Source: Actinomycetes bacterium (GTDB taxonomy: Bacteria; Actinomycetota; Acidimicrobiia; Acidimicrobiales; Bog-793). From it: a stretch of DNA of 64,000 bases. Below are positions 1 through 11,447 of the stretch, piece after piece. Each line of letters opens with the position of its first letter. Positions within the stretch are counted from its first letter, which is position 1. The translations under genes were made by a program, and so were the position numbers. A model generated the notes under the pieces. That model had not been told where the DNA came from. It worked only from the letters and a program-made list of their open reading frames with translations, and made no database searches. Location of the stretch: the NCBI GenBank assembly GCA_021829645.1, contig JAKBPI010000002.1:1-64000 (forward strand). Direction: 5' to 3'.

Positions 1-1
1 A

Positions 2-115
2 TGTCCAGACACGATTGATGAAGCAAGTCAATATGCTACTGACGGACTCAATCGAATCGGATCAGACGCTGAACTATCATTTGCTTTTCTCCGACACTGT
101 GGTCTAAAACTTTAA
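2..115 (+). CDS. 3' end of an unidentified gene (partial)
   Basis: An open frame enters from the left edge and ends at the TAA at 113-115, giving the last 37 residues of a protein that ends in RHCGLKL. No motif is recognisable, so no function is assigned. A strong inverted repeat 136 bases downstream fits the end of a transcription unit. Confidence 0.45.
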   Translation, partial: CPDTIDEASQYATDGLNRIGSDAELSFAFLRHCGLKL

Positions 116-250
116 CAAAAGTGTCACCCTATTATGCGAACCTCTTTAAGTAGCCTAATCATGGTGAATTTACGCATAATAGCCATTTAATAAGCCTATT
201 TAGCCTGCAAGTAATTACATAGTGCCCAAAAGCACGGGAATTTAGGATTA

Positions 251-284
251 TACAAAACTCCTGGCGTTTACCAGGAGTTTTGTA
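251..284. terminator. Perfect 14-bp hairpin, probable bidirectional terminator
   Basis: The arms at 251-264 and 271-284 are perfectly complementary (TACAAAACTCCTGG and its complement) around a 6-base loop. Each stem ends in an A/T run, so both strands would give a hairpin followed by U residues. It lies between the gene fragment reading in from the left and the tRNA-Pro reading toward it, where a shared terminator is expected. Confidence 0.65.
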
Positions 285-375
285 TCTACCTTCAGCATAC
301 CACAGGAAGAAATGGATATTTCCCAGCAGAATAATTATGGATATGACTTTATGCAAAACAAATCTCGTAGCCCTG

Positions 376-449
376 TCGGGGTGCCCGGATTTGAACCGAG
401 GACCTCATGCTCCCAAAGCACGCGCGCTACCAAACTGCGCCACACCCCG
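376..449 (-). tRNA. tRNA-Pro (anticodon TGG)
   Basis: Read on the minus strand, a complete 74-base cloverleaf folds. The acceptor stem is CGGGGTG with CACCCCG, the D stem GCGC/GCGC, the anticodon stem CGTGC/GCATG with loop TTTGGGA (anticodon TGG), and the T arm carries TTCAAAT. The discriminator base is A. CCA is not encoded: the next bases are CAG. The overlapping 82-codon plus-strand frame is not a gene. Confidence 0.95.
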
Positions 450-572
450 TTTGATGTAACTGATTCTATAGTAGACAAACAAACGGTCCTAAACTATCTT
501 TTAGCGATTTATTTTTTCTTTAGTCTAAAATTGCAAAAGGTGTCGCAGAATTATAGGTAAGCTCAAATAAGT

Positions 573-2018
573 ATGCAGACATCAAGCACAACATTAGAAG
601 ATTATAAGATAAAGCTCGTCGTCGAAGTAGACGAAGAGGAACTAAAGACAGCAGAAGAGGCAGCCATCAGGCAACTCGTACGAGAAGTGCGGGTACCGGG
701 TTTTCGTCCCGGTAAAGTTCCGCCCCGTGTTTTGGTACAACGTTTAGGCCATAAGGCTATTCGAAGTGAAGCCTTGCGGGAGTTGATACCCAAGACCTAT
801 AACGAGGCTATCGAAATCGAGAATATAGAAGCCATCGATTCTCCGGAGATAGACATCAAAGAAGGGGAAGAAACCGGACGCTTGGTTTATGAGGCTACGG
901 TTGCCATAAGACCGATAGCCGATATTGAAGGTTATGAAAATATCAAAGTTGAGATACCATCTCCAAGTGCCACAGACGAAGATATCGAACATCAAATAGA
1001 TCACCTGCGTGAGCAACTGGCAACGCTTGCCGAAGTGGATCGGGAAAGCGAAGTCGGAGACGTTATTACCCTGGACATGAAAGGGGTACGTGACGGAAAA
1101 CAGATCGACGATTTGAGCGTGGAAGATTTCGTTTATGAGCTCGGCAAAGGCGGGCTCATGGAAGACGCCGATGAAATATTGGTGGGAGTGAGAACCGGCG
1201 ACGATATCGAATACGATGCAAAAGAAGCTCCCGGCGGAGAAGCCACCATTTTCTTTCACATCAAAGCTGTCCGCGAAAAGGTCTTACCCGAGGCAGATGA
1301 CGAGTTTGCCAAAGATGTTTCCGAGTTTGACACCTTACAGGAACTGCGTGACGATCTGATAGAACATATCGGCAAGCAAAAACTGCAATTTGCAGAAACG
1401 TCTTTTAGGGAAAAGACACTAGAGCAATTAATAGCTCTTTTGCCCATCGAAGCCCCGGAGGTGATGGTAAAAGAGGCTACTGCCAAGAAACTACAGACGG
1501 CAATTAGCCAAATTGGTCAAATGGGGATCAAGATGAACAAGTATCTCGAGATCATGGGTCAAAGCGAAGATGAATTTATTGCCGAAGCTGAAGAGGTTGC
1601 CAAAAAAGAGGTTTTGAGGGATTTAGCTCTTTTGGCGGTAGCCGAAAAAGAAAAAATAATCGTAGATGAGCTTGAGTTGGACAATGAACTCGTCAAGATG
1701 TCGGAGCAGATGAATGTTCCCATAACAAAAGTAAGAGAAATTTTTGACCAACAGGGCAGAATGAATGACCTGAAGATGCAAAAAAAGATCGACAAGACTT
1801 TTGAATGGTTGCTTGGCACAGTGGAGTTGACCGATATAGAAGGCCATAAGCTGGACAAATCAATTTTTCAGGCAAATGATAATGAAGAAGATAAGCAAAC
1901 TTCTGCATTAAATGACTCCAAAAAAGAGGAAATAACCTCTAATAGCGGTAATCTGGATAGTGAAGACACTTTACAAAGTGATGAAGAAGACTCAGACGTT
2001 GGGGGTATAGAGGAATGA
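573..2018 (+). CDS. tig: Trigger factor, ribosome-associated chaperone and prolyl isomerase
   Basis: Trigger factor binds at the ribosomal tunnel exit and shields nascent chains. The N-terminal ribosome-binding domain (about residues 1-150) holds the signature GFRPGKVP near residue 42. A PPIase-like domain (about 155-245) and a long helical C-terminal domain follow. The 481-residue length is slightly above the usual 430-450 because of an acidic, low-complexity tail (about 440-481). The ATG has no strong Shine-Dalgarno sequence. The stop overlaps the clpP start as ATGA, and the tig-clpP-clpX order is the classic bacterial arrangement, so co-transcription is likely. Confidence 0.96.
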   Translation: MQTSSTTLEDYKIKLVVEVDEEELKTAEEAAIRQLVREVRVPGFRPGKVPPRVLVQRLGHKAIRSEALRELIPKTYNEAIEIENIEAIDSPEIDIKEGEETGRLVYEATVAIRPIADIEGYENIKVEIPSPSATDEDIEHQIDHLREQLATLAEVDRESEVGDVITLDMKGVRDGKQIDDLSVEDFVYELGKGGLMEDADEILVGVRTGDDIEYDAKEAPGGEATIFFHIKAVREKVLPEADDEFAKDVSEFDTLQELRDDLIEHIGKQKLQFAETSFREKTLEQLIALLPIEAPEVMVKEATAKKLQTAISQIGQMGIKMNKYLEIMGQSEDEFIAEAEEVAKKEVLRDLALLAVAEKEKIIVDELELDNELVKMSEQMNVPITKVREIFDQQGRMNDLKMQKKIDKTFEWLLGTVELTDIEGHKLDKSIFQANDNEEDKQTSALNDSKKEEITSNSGNLDSEDTLQSDEEDSDVGGIEE

Positions 2019-2644
2019 GGGCAACCAATTACCTTGTACCGGTTGTGGTGGAAAAGGACGCGAGAGGCGAGCGTTCCTATGACCTCTATTCCCGGTTGCT
2101 AAAAGAGCGGATCATTTTTATCGGCACTCCCATAGATGATACGGTAGCCAATCTGGTATGTGCACAAATGCTTTTCTTGGAATCAGAAGACCAAGACAAG
2201 GACATCAACATCTACATCAACTCGCCCGGTGGGGATATCACGGCTCTTTTTGCCATCTATGACACCATGAAATACGTGCGTCCTGACAAGTCCACTTTTT
2301 GTTTTGGACAGGCCGCTTCAGCGGCAGCCGTGTTGCTCGGAGCCGGCACTAAAGGGAAGCGCTATGCTTTGCCACACTCCAGGATCCTGCTTCATCAGCC
2401 TTATGGCGGTGCAGCGGGGCAGGCAACCGACATAGAGTTGCAGGCCAAAGAAATACTCAGAATGAGAGACCTGCTCAACAACATGCTGGCTGCCGATACC
2501 GGGCAACCCGTGGAGAGAATTCAAAAGGATACCGACAGAGACTTTATTATGAGTGCTCAGGAAGCCTGTGACTATGGCTTGATTGACGAAGTTATTACCA
2601 ACAGAGAAAACTTAGGCTCGATCGCAGTCGCACAGGCGATCTGA
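2015..2644 (+). CDS. clpP: ATP-dependent Clp protease proteolytic subunit
   Basis: ClpP forms the double-heptamer serine protease chamber that degrades substrates unfolded by ClpX. The 209-residue protein carries the catalytic triad Ser102 (FGQAAS), His127 (LLHQPYGG) and Asp176 (DTDRD). The start overlaps the tig stop by four bases, with GAGG just upstream. Many actinobacteria have two adjacent clpP genes (clpP1-clpP2) before clpX. Here only one is present and clpX follows after 15 bases, so a homomeric ClpP is expected unless a second copy lies elsewhere. Confidence 0.96.
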   Translation: MRATNYLVPVVVEKDARGERSYDLYSRLLKERIIFIGTPIDDTVANLVCAQMLFLESEDQDKDINIYINSPGGDITALFAIYDTMKYVRPDKSTFCFGQAASAAAVLLGAGTKGKRYALPHSRILLHQPYGGAAGQATDIELQAKEILRMRDLLNNMLAADTGQPVERIQKDTDRDFIMSAQEACDYGLIDEVITNRENLGSIAVAQAI

Positions 2645-2659
2645 TTACTGGAGGGAAGT

Positions 2660-3937
2660 GTGGCAAAATTCGGTGACGGCGGCGAATTGGTTAAATGCAG
2701 TTTCTGCGGTAAATCGCAGAAGCAGGTCAAGAAACTAATTGCCGGACCTGGGGTATATATCTGTGATGAATGCATAGAACTCTGCAACGACATCATAGAA
2801 GAAGAGCTCTCCGATTCTACGGAAGTAAATTTTGACGAGCTGCCCAAGCCGCGTGAAATCAACGACTTTCTGAACGACTACGTCATTGGACAAGAGACAG
2901 CCAAGAAAATTCTTTCCGTGGCGGTGTATAACCACTACAAGCGGATGCAGGTCGGAGCGATACACGTAGATGGCGACGTGGAATTGGCCAAATCCAACAT
3001 ATTGCTGCTGGGTCCGACCGGTTGTGGTAAAACCTTACTTGCTCAAACTCTGGCTCGAATGCTGAATGTACCGTTTGCCATAGCTGATGCCACGGCTCTT
3101 ACCGAAGCCGGTTACGTCGGTGAAGACGTGGAAAATATCCTCCTGAAGCTGATTCAAGCAGCCGACTATGATGTCAAAAAAGCAGAAACAGGCATTATCT
3201 ATATCGATGAAATAGACAAAATCGCCAAAAAGAGCGAAAACCCCTCCATCACCCGTGACGTTTCGGGAGAAGGCGTGCAGCAGGCGCTTTTGAAGATCTT
3301 GGAAGGAACGGTTGCTTCCGTACCACCGCAAGGCGGTAGAAAGCATCCCCATCAGGAATTTATTCAGATAGACACCACCAATATTCTTTTTATCTGTGGC
3401 GGTGCTTTTGCCGGTCTTGACAAAATCATCGAAAGCAGGATCGGTAAGTCCGGTATAGGTTTCAGGGCCGATGTTAGAAAAGCTAAGCGCTATGATGACA
3501 ACCAGATCTATTTGGAAGTCCTACCCGAGGACCTATTGAAGTTCGGTCTTATCCCGGAATTTGTGGGCAGACTGCCTGTCATCGGAGCCGTATCGAATCT
3601 CGACAAGGACGCTTTGGTGCGAATTCTGGTGGAGCCAAAGAACGCTCTCACCAAGCAGTTTAAGAAAGTTTTCCAGTTAGATAACGTCGACTTGGACATC
3701 ACCGAGGATGCCCTACTGGCTATCGCCGAACAGGCTCTCATGCGGGGTACCGGAGCGAGAGGTTTGCGTGCTATCTTGGAAGAAGTTTTGCTGGACGTCA
3801 TGTACGACTTACCAAGTCGCAGTGATGTAGGCAAATGCATAGTCGACAGGCATGTAGTCATGGAGCACGTAGCTCCGACACTGATGCCGCGGAACCCGAG
3901 TAACAAGACGGATCAGCCGAGACGTGAAGCTTCCTGA
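2660..3937 (+). CDS. clpX: Clp protease ATP-binding unfoldase ClpX
   Basis: ClpX is the AAA+ unfoldase that recognises substrates and feeds them into ClpP. The N-terminal zinc-binding domain uses Cys13, Cys16, Cys35 and Cys38. The AAA+ core has Walker A GPTGCGKT (118-125), pore loop GYVG (about 151), Walker B IIYIDEID (179-186), the ClpP-docking IGF loop (GKSGIGF) and the sensor-2 region GTGARGLR. The start is GTG at 2660, supported by GGAGGG five bases upstream. The 425-residue length is normal for the family. Confidence 0.97.
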   Translation: MAKFGDGGELVKCSFCGKSQKQVKKLIAGPGVYICDECIELCNDIIEEELSDSTEVNFDELPKPREINDFLNDYVIGQETAKKILSVAVYNHYKRMQVGAIHVDGDVELAKSNILLLGPTGCGKTLLAQTLARMLNVPFAIADATALTEAGYVGEDVENILLKLIQAADYDVKKAETGIIYIDEIDKIAKKSENPSITRDVSGEGVQQALLKILEGTVASVPPQGGRKHPHQEFIQIDTTNILFICGGAFAGLDKIIESRIGKSGIGFRADVRKAKRYDDNQIYLEVLPEDLLKFGLIPEFVGRLPVIGAVSNLDKDALVRILVEPKNALTKQFKKVFQLDNVDLDITEDALLAIAEQALMRGTGARGLRAILEEVLLDVMYDLPSRSDVGKCIVDRHVVMEHVAPTLMPRNPSNKTDQPRREAS

Positions 3938-5360
3938 TAACGGACACGATGGGCATTATTCCAAAATAAACCCCGGTCGAATCAAATCTCTTTCGGTGGG
4001 GGATGCTCTCTCCTATTTGGATTCCCATGTCAACTTGGAAGCAATAGAGCGAGGTGCAGCCGGCAGAGCCGCAGAACCTACTCTGGAGCGCATCAATGCC
4101 ATACTGGATATGCTGGCACGTCCCGATGCCAATTATCCGATTTTACAGATTACCGGCACTAACGGTAAGGGGTCGGTAAGCAGGATTTCCACCTATATTT
4201 TGTCTGAACTTGGTCTGGGGGTGGGGACTTACACCAGTCCCCATTTGGAAATGCTCAACGAACGGATCATGACCGACAATATCTCTGTTACAGACGAAGA
4301 GTTGGCTTCTCTGCTCTCTCTTTTGCACCAGTTAGAGTCGTTTTTACTGTCATCCGGCCAACTGGACACGCCACCTACGTGGTTTGAACTCATGACGGCC
4401 GCTGCTTTTATTTTCTTCAGTGATATTGCGGTTGACGCTGCGGTGGTGGAAGTAGGAATGGGTGGGCGCTATGATGCCACCAACGCAGGGGATGCATTGG
4501 TGGCCGTTCTCACCAATGTGGATTTGGATCACGTGGAAATACTCGGTCCGACTAAGCGCCACATCGCCATGGAAAAAGTTGGCATAGTAAAACCCGGGTC
4601 TGTTTTTATACAGGGAGAGAGAGACCCCGAGTTGGCCGAGCTTTTGGAAACACAGGCACTTGAACAAGGGGCAGCTGAGGTTTTAGCCAGGGGCAGAGAT
4701 TTTGACTGTATCGTCAACAAAGTGGCTCACGGCGGACGTCTCGTGAGTATCTTTACCCCGTTTTCTACTTACGAAGACCTCTTTGTGCCGCTACACGGTT
4801 ATCACCAAGGGGAGAATACGGCCATTTCCGTTGCTGCTACAGAAGCACTCCTTGGGCGAGGAATCGATCGGGATATCTTGGAGCAAGCACTGACAAAAGT
4901 AAGAATACCGGGACGCTTGGAAGTCCTGAGACGAAATCCTCTGGTGCTTTTAGACGGGGCACATAATGAGGCCGGTATCGCTGTTTTGCGCAGTGCTCTG
5001 GAAGAAGATTTTCCGACTTTTAAAAACCTTTTTGTCATCTTGGGTTGCCTTAGGGGAAGAGATCCCATCAAGATGTTGACGGCTCTGGATTTAGCTAAGC
5101 TTGCCGATAGGCAATTTACAGACAGTGAAGGGAAAAGTTTTAGGACTTCCGTTACCGTGGTTGGCTGTACCCCGCCGTCCCTCAGAGCCCTGCCCGGCAG
5201 TTTGGTAAGTAAAGCCGCAGAAGAACTGGGGCTGGTTGCTTTTGATGCCGGTGACGTACCTTCTGCGGCGGAATGGGCCATGTCTGCGGCCGGAGAAGAC
5301 GACATAATTTTAGTTACCGGTTCATTATATGTTGTCGGATCTTCGCGACAGCTGTTTTAA
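3924..5360 (+). CDS. folC: Bifunctional folylpolyglutamate synthase/dihydrofolate synthase
   Basis: FolC adds glutamate to dihydropteroate and to folates. The nucleotide-binding signature ITGTNGKGS lies at about residues 76-84, and the Mur-ligase central and C-terminal domains follow, with the LLDGAHN motif near residue 345. The frame starts at GTG 3924, overlapping clpX by 14 bases, without a convincing ribosome-binding site. An internal GTG at 3996 (VGDALSYL) matches the usual FolC N-terminus better and may be the true start. Placement directly after clpX suggests the same operon. Confidence 0.93.
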   Translation: MKLPDNGHDGHYSKINPGRIKSLSVGDALSYLDSHVNLEAIERGAAGRAAEPTLERINAILDMLARPDANYPILQITGTNGKGSVSRISTYILSELGLGVGTYTSPHLEMLNERIMTDNISVTDEELASLLSLLHQLESFLLSSGQLDTPPTWFELMTAAAFIFFSDIAVDAAVVEVGMGGRYDATNAGDALVAVLTNVDLDHVEILGPTKRHIAMEKVGIVKPGSVFIQGERDPELAELLETQALEQGAAEVLARGRDFDCIVNKVAHGGRLVSIFTPFSTYEDLFVPLHGYHQGENTAISVAATEALLGRGIDRDILEQALTKVRIPGRLEVLRRNPLVLLDGAHNEAGIAVLRSALEEDFPTFKNLFVILGCLRGRDPIKMLTALDLAKLADRQFTDSEGKSFRTSVTVVGCTPPSLRALPGSLVSKAAEELGLVAFDAGDVPSAAEWAMSAAGEDDIILVTGSLYVVGSSRQLF

Positions 5361-5381
5361 ATACGCTATCCTAGTGACTTA

Positions 5382-5831
5382 ATGAGCAGAACACTTATCA
5401 TATGTAAACCTGATGCCGTAGAGCGGGGTTTGTTGGGGGAGATAATCGGTCGTTTCGAGAAGAAAGGCCTAAGGCTTGTCGCCGCCGAGTTACGTCATAT
5501 CGACCGCGAGTTGGCAAAAGAACACTACGCCGAACATGAAGGACGTTCCTTCTATCCTGATCTGATGGACTTTATCACCAGGTCCCCATCGTTTGTCATG
5601 GTACTCGAATCCCGCCTTCCGGGGGCATGGTTGGCAGCGAGAGCCATGATCGGGGAAACCAATCCGGCAGAAGCGAGACCCGGAACCATCCGTGGTGATT
5701 TTGGTGTGCATGCATCGGAGAATTTAGTACACGGTTCGGACAGTCCGGAAGCGGCAGCCAGAGAAATAACCCTCTTCTTTCCCGATCTGGCTCCCGAAGA
5801 AGAAGACAAAGACTGGGCCGGTAAGAGCTAG
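5382..5831 (+). CDS. ndk: Nucleoside diphosphate kinase
   Basis: Ndk equilibrates NTP and NDP pools through a phosphohistidine. At 149 residues the protein has the usual compact length, the N-terminal [10 protein letters not shown] strand and the active-site NLVHGSDS with His117. It begins 21 bases after folC and ends before a terminator hairpin, so it probably closes the tig-clpP-clpX-folC transcription unit. A short charged tail ([11 protein letters not shown]) is appended. Confidence 0.96.
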   Translation: MSRTLIICKPDAVERGLLGEIIGRFEKKGLRLVAAELRHIDRELAKEHYAEHEGRSFYPDLMDFITRSPSFVMVLESRLPGAWLAARAMIGETNPAEARPGTIRGDFGVHASENLVHGSDSPEAAAREITLFFPDLAPEEEDKDWAGKS

Positions 5832-5848
5832 AGTTTTTTATTCCGATT

Positions 5849-5876
5849 CCCGGCCGTGCATGTCACGCCGGGTTTT
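5849..5876 (+). terminator. Rho-independent terminator after ndk
   Basis: CCCGGC (5849-5854) pairs with GCCGGG (5867-5872), with inner GTG/CAC pairing, followed by TTTT. It sits 18 bases after the ndk stop codon. Confidence 0.6.
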
Positions 5877-5989
5877 GTCGCGTCAGGGGCGTTTGTCACA
5901 AGTTACTTTGGTTGAAATATTTAGGAGAAAAGACGCGCTATAATTTCCATATACCCCAATAGGTATATTACCCAACCTGGGAGGAAAGC

Positions 5990-6259
5990 ATGGAAAATGA
6001 AACGACGGCAAAGCGACATCGGGTATTGGTATTTACGACGCCGACCTGTCCTTGGTGCAACAGGGCCAAAGCATTTCTGCGTGAAAAGCAAGTCCCCTAC
6101 AGGGAAATCGACGTTTCTAAGGATCACAGGGCAGCAGCGGACCTCGTCAGAAGATCCGGACAGATGGGTGTACCGGTAATAGAGATTGATAATCAGATCG
6201 TCATAGGATTTGACCAAAGAAAAGTATCCCAATTGTTGGGGTTGAAACAGGCAGGTTAG
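5990..6259 (+). CDS. Glutaredoxin-family thiol oxidoreductase (CPWC)
   Basis: This is a small cytoplasmic thioredoxin-fold protein of 89 residues with the redox-active pair Cys20-Pro-Trp-Cys23 and a cis-proline segment (MGVPVIEID, about 60-68), typical of NrdH/YruB-like glutaredoxins. It probably reduces disulfides or supplies electrons to a reductase; no partner gene is adjacent. The ATG is preceded by GGGAGGAAA. A TATAAT at 5939-5944 is a plausible -10 element, but the TTGAAA at 5912 is spaced 21 bases away, so the promoter is only tentative. Confidence 0.9.
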   Translation: MENETTAKRHRVLVFTTPTCPWCNRAKAFLREKQVPYREIDVSKDHRAAADLVRRSGQMGVPVIEIDNQIVIGFDQRKVSQLLGLKQAG

Positions 6260-6300
6260 TTTTTATTAGCAAAAGACAAAAGAAAGGATGTTGATGAAAA

Positions 6301-6567
6301 ATGGCTGCACCGATCAGGCCTCTGGGAGGTCGGGTTCTACTCAAGCTACTAGAAGAGGAAAGCATGACTTCTTCCGGGCTTGTCATTCCCGACACCGCTA
6401 AAGAAAAGCCACAGCAGGGTGAAGTGGTAGCTTTGGGAGACGATGAGGACATCAAAGTCAAAGTAGGAGATAAAGTTTTGTTCCCCAAATATTCGGGCAC
6501 AGAGACCAGGCTTGACAGTACTGACTACCTGATTATAGACGCAGGCGAATTACTGGGAGTATTCTGA
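6301..6567 (+). CDS. groES: GroES-like co-chaperonin, first of two copies
   Basis: An 88-residue Cpn10 protein, slightly shorter than the second copy at 6754. It has the mobile-loop region ([18 protein letters not shown]), by which GroES caps GroEL, and a conserved VGDKVLFPKYSGTE core. A 53-base stretch covering the mobile loop is nearly identical, with one mismatch, to the same region of the second copy, although the flanks have diverged. This suggests gene conversion or strong selection on the GroEL-contact sequence. It lies 41 bases after the glutaredoxin and outside the CIRCE promoter, so it is probably expressed separately from groES2-groEL. Confidence 0.88.
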   Translation: MAAPIRPLGGRVLLKLLEEESMTSSGLVIPDTAKEKPQQGEVVALGDDEDIKVKVGDKVLFPKYSGTETRLDSTDYLIIDAGELLGVF

Positions 6568-6627
6568 GGCGTTTCATTTAAAACAAGCTTGTGAGGATAA
6601 ATTTTTTTCTCATATTTCCGATATGGG

Positions 6628-6656
6628 TTGCCAAAGTCTGAAAAAAGACATATACT
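6628..6656 (+). promoter_or_regulatory. Sigma-70-type promoter of groES2-groEL
   Basis: TTGCCA at 6628-6633 and TATACT at 6651-6656 are separated by exactly 17 bases. The predicted transcription start falls inside the CIRCE operator immediately downstream. Confidence 0.75.
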
Positions 6657-6680
6657 GGCACTCGATAGTATAGAGTGCCA
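6656..6680. promoter_or_regulatory. CIRCE operator (HrcA-binding inverted repeat)
   Basis: TGGCACTC at 6656-6663 and GAGTGCCA at 6673-6680 form a perfect inverted repeat around a 9-base spacer. This matches the CIRCE architecture (GCACTC-N9-GAGTGC) recognised by the heat-shock repressor HrcA. It overlaps the end of the -10 element, where repressor binding would block groES-groEL transcription. hrcA is not in this window. Confidence 0.9.
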
Positions 6681-6753
6681 AAAATTGTAATGTCGGTATT
6701 CCCAAGCGGAAACGGCAACTGGCAATGAGATAAAAGAAAATAGGAGGCCAACA

Positions 6754-8696
<1,943 letters not shown>

Positions 8697-8720
8697 GTCG
8701 CTCATCCATATGACGGATGT

Positions 8721-8759
8721 AATGTCCGGGCGGGTTTTTTACTCGCCCGGACATTTTTA
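8721..8759 (+). terminator. Rho-independent terminator of the groES-groEL operon
   Basis: A 12-bp perfect stem, AATGTCCGGGCG (8721-8732) with its complement (8744-8755), an 11-base loop and a trailing T run. It starts 25 bases after the groEL stop. Confidence 0.9.
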
Positions 8760-8862
8760 TTTTATGCTCCCCTGCGGTTCCCAAGCGACTTTTTATAGGT
8801 TGCACTTTGCGGCAAGTGTACCGTTTGCTATAAGCGGTTTGTTGTCCGGATTCTTGTAACGT

Positions 8863-8910
8863 ATATCATATTAGGAATATTCTTTTATAAGCATATTCCT
8901 AATATGATAT
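8863..8910. promoter_or_regulatory. Long inverted repeat, probable ArsR-family operator
   Basis: Two perfect 18-base arms (8863-8880, 8893-8910) around a 12-base A/T-rich centre, ending nine bases before the downstream ArsR start codon. The arms read ATATCATATTAGGAATAT and its complement. The position fits an autoregulatory operator that also covers the promoter. A structural RNA role is possible but less likely. Confidence 0.7.
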
Positions 8911-8919
8911 ATTATACCT

Positions 8920-9255
8920 ATGCTTACCGAAACACTAAAAGCACTTTCAGAACCGACAAGATTTTATATTGTCGAATTGTTAAAAGAGCGACCCTACTCC
9001 GTCAACGAATGTGCGGAGTACTTAGAAATCAGACAACCTCAGGCTTCCAAGCACTTAAGGGTCCTAAGTGATGCAGGTCTGGTGAGTGTCAAAACGGTTG
9101 CGCAGAAGCATATCTATTCCCTGAACCCGGAGGCTTTTTGTCAACTGGAAGATTGGATTGGATCATTTGGCATGCTTTGGGAGAAGCGACTGGATCGTCT
9201 CGGCGAAGATTTGAGAGAGGGAAAGGAAAGAGATGACAGCAGAAGCGGAATTTGA
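8920..9255 (+). CDS. ArsR-family winged-helix transcriptional regulator
   Basis: A 111-residue HTH_5 protein: helix-turn-helix with NECAEYLEIRQPQASKHLRV around residues 28-47, and the leading LSEPTRFYIVELL helix typical of the family. There is no obvious Cys pair for metal sensing. The ATG follows the long inverted repeat with almost no leader, so the mRNA may be leaderless. It overlaps the next gene by 23 bases. An ArsR regulator beside an AHSA1/SRPBCC gene is a common bacterial pairing, and the two are likely co-regulated. Confidence 0.9.
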   Translation: MLTETLKALSEPTRFYIVELLKERPYSVNECAEYLEIRQPQASKHLRVLSDAGLVSVKTVAQKHIYSLNPEAFCQLEDWIGSFGMLWEKRLDRLGEDLREGKERDDSRSGI

Positions 9256-9706
9256 AAGAGTATATGAAGCTTCACCGGAAGAGCTTTGGCAGGCTTGGAC
9301 GGACCCCGAACGTATCAGGCAGTGGTGGGGACCGGATAACGTAACCATTCCAGAATGCGAAATTGACCTTCGGATCGGTGGGAGGATTTATATCGTCATG
9401 GAGGCAGGTCAGGCTATGGGACCGTATCAAGGTACCAGATGGCCGATGGAAGGGGAGTATATACGTTTGGAGCCGAACTCAGAGCTTGCCTATTCGGGAG
9501 TAGCCTGGACGGAAGGTTCCAGAGAAACCACTGAGATTCATCAGATAACAGAGGTCTATTTAGATCCGGAAGATGATAAAACCAGACTCAAAATAAGAGT
9601 CACAGTCAACGGCTTTGGTCCGGACGCCAAGATGGCCGTGGCCGGTATGAAATACGGTTTCGGACAGCACCTCGAAAAGCTGGCCGGGTTTTTGTCCGCC
9701 AAATAA
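9233..9706 (+). CDS. SRPBCC (AHSA1/START-like) domain protein
   Basis: A 157-residue protein of the Activator-of-Hsp90-ATPase-1-like group of the SRPBCC fold. Visible are the N-terminal VYEASPEELWQAWTDPERI and QWWGP segments, a lipid- or ligand-cavity fold, and the closing helix YGFGQHLEKLAGFL. The substrate is unknown. GAAAGGAAAG precedes the ATG. It overlaps the ArsR gene and is followed by a terminator, forming a two-gene operon. Confidence 0.85.
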   Translation: MTAEAEFERVYEASPEELWQAWTDPERIRQWWGPDNVTIPECEIDLRIGGRIYIVMEAGQAMGPYQGTRWPMEGEYIRLEPNSELAYSGVAWTEGSRETTEIHQITEVYLDPEDDKTRLKIRVTVNGFGPDAKMAVAGMKYGFGQHLEKLAGFLSAK

Positions 9707-9719
9707 GTATTGGTACCTT

Positions 9720-9755
9720 AAGGCAACCGGCGGCTTTATTTCCGGCGGTTGCCTT
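9720..9755 (+). terminator. Probable terminator after the ArsR-SRPBCC operon
   Basis: AAGGCAACCG (9720-9729) is complementary to CGGTTGCCTT (9746-9755), with further G/C pairing inside the loop. It lies 13 bases after the stop codon. The trailing T tract is weak. Confidence 0.5.
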
Positions 9756-9892
9756 CTGATCTAAAAGGCGGATTCGCCTCTGCAAGACAGCCGGTGCAGG
9801 CAAGTCCGGAATGTCGGTGTGAATTCCTCTTTGTAACAAAAAGTGTTTTTATTGGAAATAATGGGGAAACATTAACTCTGTATCACTTATAT

Positions 9893-11389
9893 ATGGAGTA
9901 CCTTGCGGACGAAGAGAGCCTGGCATTTTCGGGCTATGACGAGTATATAGATTCCGATGCCAAAATACGCGATATCCAAAAATCTTTGCATAAGGCTATG
10001 TCTGCTTTGGGAAGAGACGGGATAGAACGCAGAATCAAAGACAGTGAAGATTACAGAAAGCAGAGAGGGGTAACCTTTTCCGTCTCGGGATCGGAAAGGC
10101 CTTTTCCGCTGGATGTCATACCCAGAATTCTCAATCGACGCGAGTTTTCACTTATCGAAGCCGGTGTTCGCCAACGCGTATTGGCGTTAGAAGCTTTCTT
10201 GGATGATATTTATGGATCCGGAGAGGTGTTTCAGGACGGGGTCATACCGAAAAAAATAATCATGTCTTCCGGCCAATACTACAGAGAAGCATGCAATATA
10301 GCTTTTTCGAAAAAAAACCGTATTGTGGTGGCGGGTATAGATGTAGTGCGAAATACCGACGGACATTTCTATGTCATGGAGGATAATATCAGAGTTCCTT
10401 CCGGTGTCGCCTACGTACTCGAAAACAGAAAGACGATGGAGACCGTTTTCCCGGAGTTACTAAAAGAATACGACGTAGAAAAGTTAAACGACTACGTTCC
10501 TCATCTCAGCAAAGCTCTATTGGCTGCCAAGCCTCCGGGCGCCGGGAAAAACTGCAAAGTCGTCTTACTCACACCGGGAGTGTATAACTCGGCTTATTTC
10601 GAACATTCTTATTTGGCTATCAGGTTGGGAATAGAGCTGGTCGAAGGAAACGATCTTGTCTGCATGGACAACGTTTGCTACTTAAAGACCGGCAAGGGTT
10701 TGGAAAGAGTTGACGTCATCTACAAAAGGATAGATGACGACTTTTTGGACCCCGTTCACTTTCGTCATGATTCGCTCCTCGGGTGTCCCGGTCTTATCAA
10801 CGCAGCCATTGCCGGTAACTTGAGTATCGTGAACGCCGTAGGGAACGGAGTGGCTGACGACAAATTGGTCTATACCTACGTTCCCGATTTCATTCGGTAC
10901 TACCTGGGTGAAGAACCGATCCTATCCAACGTACCTACTTACAGATTGGAAGAGCGCGACGAACTCCACTATGTCCTGGAAAATATGGAAAAGCTGGTTA
11001 TAAAGCCCGCCAATGGTTCCGGAGGGCACGGAATCGTGATAGGCCCCCAAGCTGATGAAAAAGAGCTGGAAGAACTCCGAGCGGACATTTGGGCACACCC
11101 CAGAGACTATATAGCTCAAGAGGTTGTCAATCTTTCTTCTGCCCCCGTGGTAGAAGGCGGGGAACTAAAGGCCAGACATATCGATTTTAGACCCTTTGCG
11201 ATAAATGACGGTGAGGGTGTTTTTATATTGCGCGGCGGGCTCACGAGGGTATCGTCCGCAAGTAAAAACCTCATTGTCAACTCAAGTCAAGGCGGAGGTT
11301 CAAAAGATACGTGGGTAACAGACGAAGGCAGATATTGCCTTGAGAACAACTGTTCTGATGGCGTGACAGGTTATTTGGAGAAGATATAG
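9893..11389 (+). CDS. Circularly permuted ATP-grasp protein (DUF404/DUF407 type)
   Basis: This belongs to the circularly permuted ATP-grasp type 2 family, predicted to form amide or peptide-like bonds with ATP. Features include YDEYIDSDAKIR near the N-terminus, the VIYKRIDDDFLDP segment, KPANGSGGHGIVIG (ATP-binding loop, about residue 370) and HIDFRPFAIN. The open frame extends upstream to 9749, but that part covers a terminator; the ATG at 9893 (498 residues) gives the usual family start. With the two following genes (alpha-E and transglutaminase-like) it forms the conserved three-gene unit known from many bacteria, whose product has not been established. Confidence 0.88.
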   Translation: MEYLADEESLAFSGYDEYIDSDAKIRDIQKSLHKAMSALGRDGIERRIKDSEDYRKQRGVTFSVSGSERPFPLDVIPRILNRREFSLIEAGVRQRVLALEAFLDDIYGSGEVFQDGVIPKKIIMSSGQYYREACNIAFSKKNRIVVAGIDVVRNTDGHFYVMEDNIRVPSGVAYVLENRKTMETVFPELLKEYDVEKLNDYVPHLSKALLAAKPPGAGKNCKVVLLTPGVYNSAYFEHSYLAIRLGIELVEGNDLVCMDNVCYLKTGKGLERVDVIYKRIDDDFLDPVHFRHDSLLGCPGLINAAIAGNLSIVNAVGNGVADDKLVYTYVPDFIRYYLGEEPILSNVPTYRLEERDELHYVLENMEKLVIKPANGSGGHGIVIGPQADEKELEELRADIWAHPRDYIAQEVVNLSSAPVVEGGELKARHIDFRPFAINDGEGVFILRGGLTRVSSASKNLIVNSSQGGGSKDTWVTDEGRYCLENNCSDGVTGYLEKI

Positions 11390-11447
11390 AGAGAAAGAGT
11401 ATTCATCGATGTCATTGACAGGCGGATCGGTAGATACGGAGGTGCGT

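Noticed and set aside
312..560. 82-codon plus-strand open frame
   Set aside because: It runs through the tRNA-Pro in antisense and has no ribosome-binding site or family features.
9749..9892. N-terminal extension of the ATP-grasp protein (TTG start at 9749)
   Set aside because: The extension covers a terminator-like hairpin and adds residues unlike the family; ATG 9893 is preferred.
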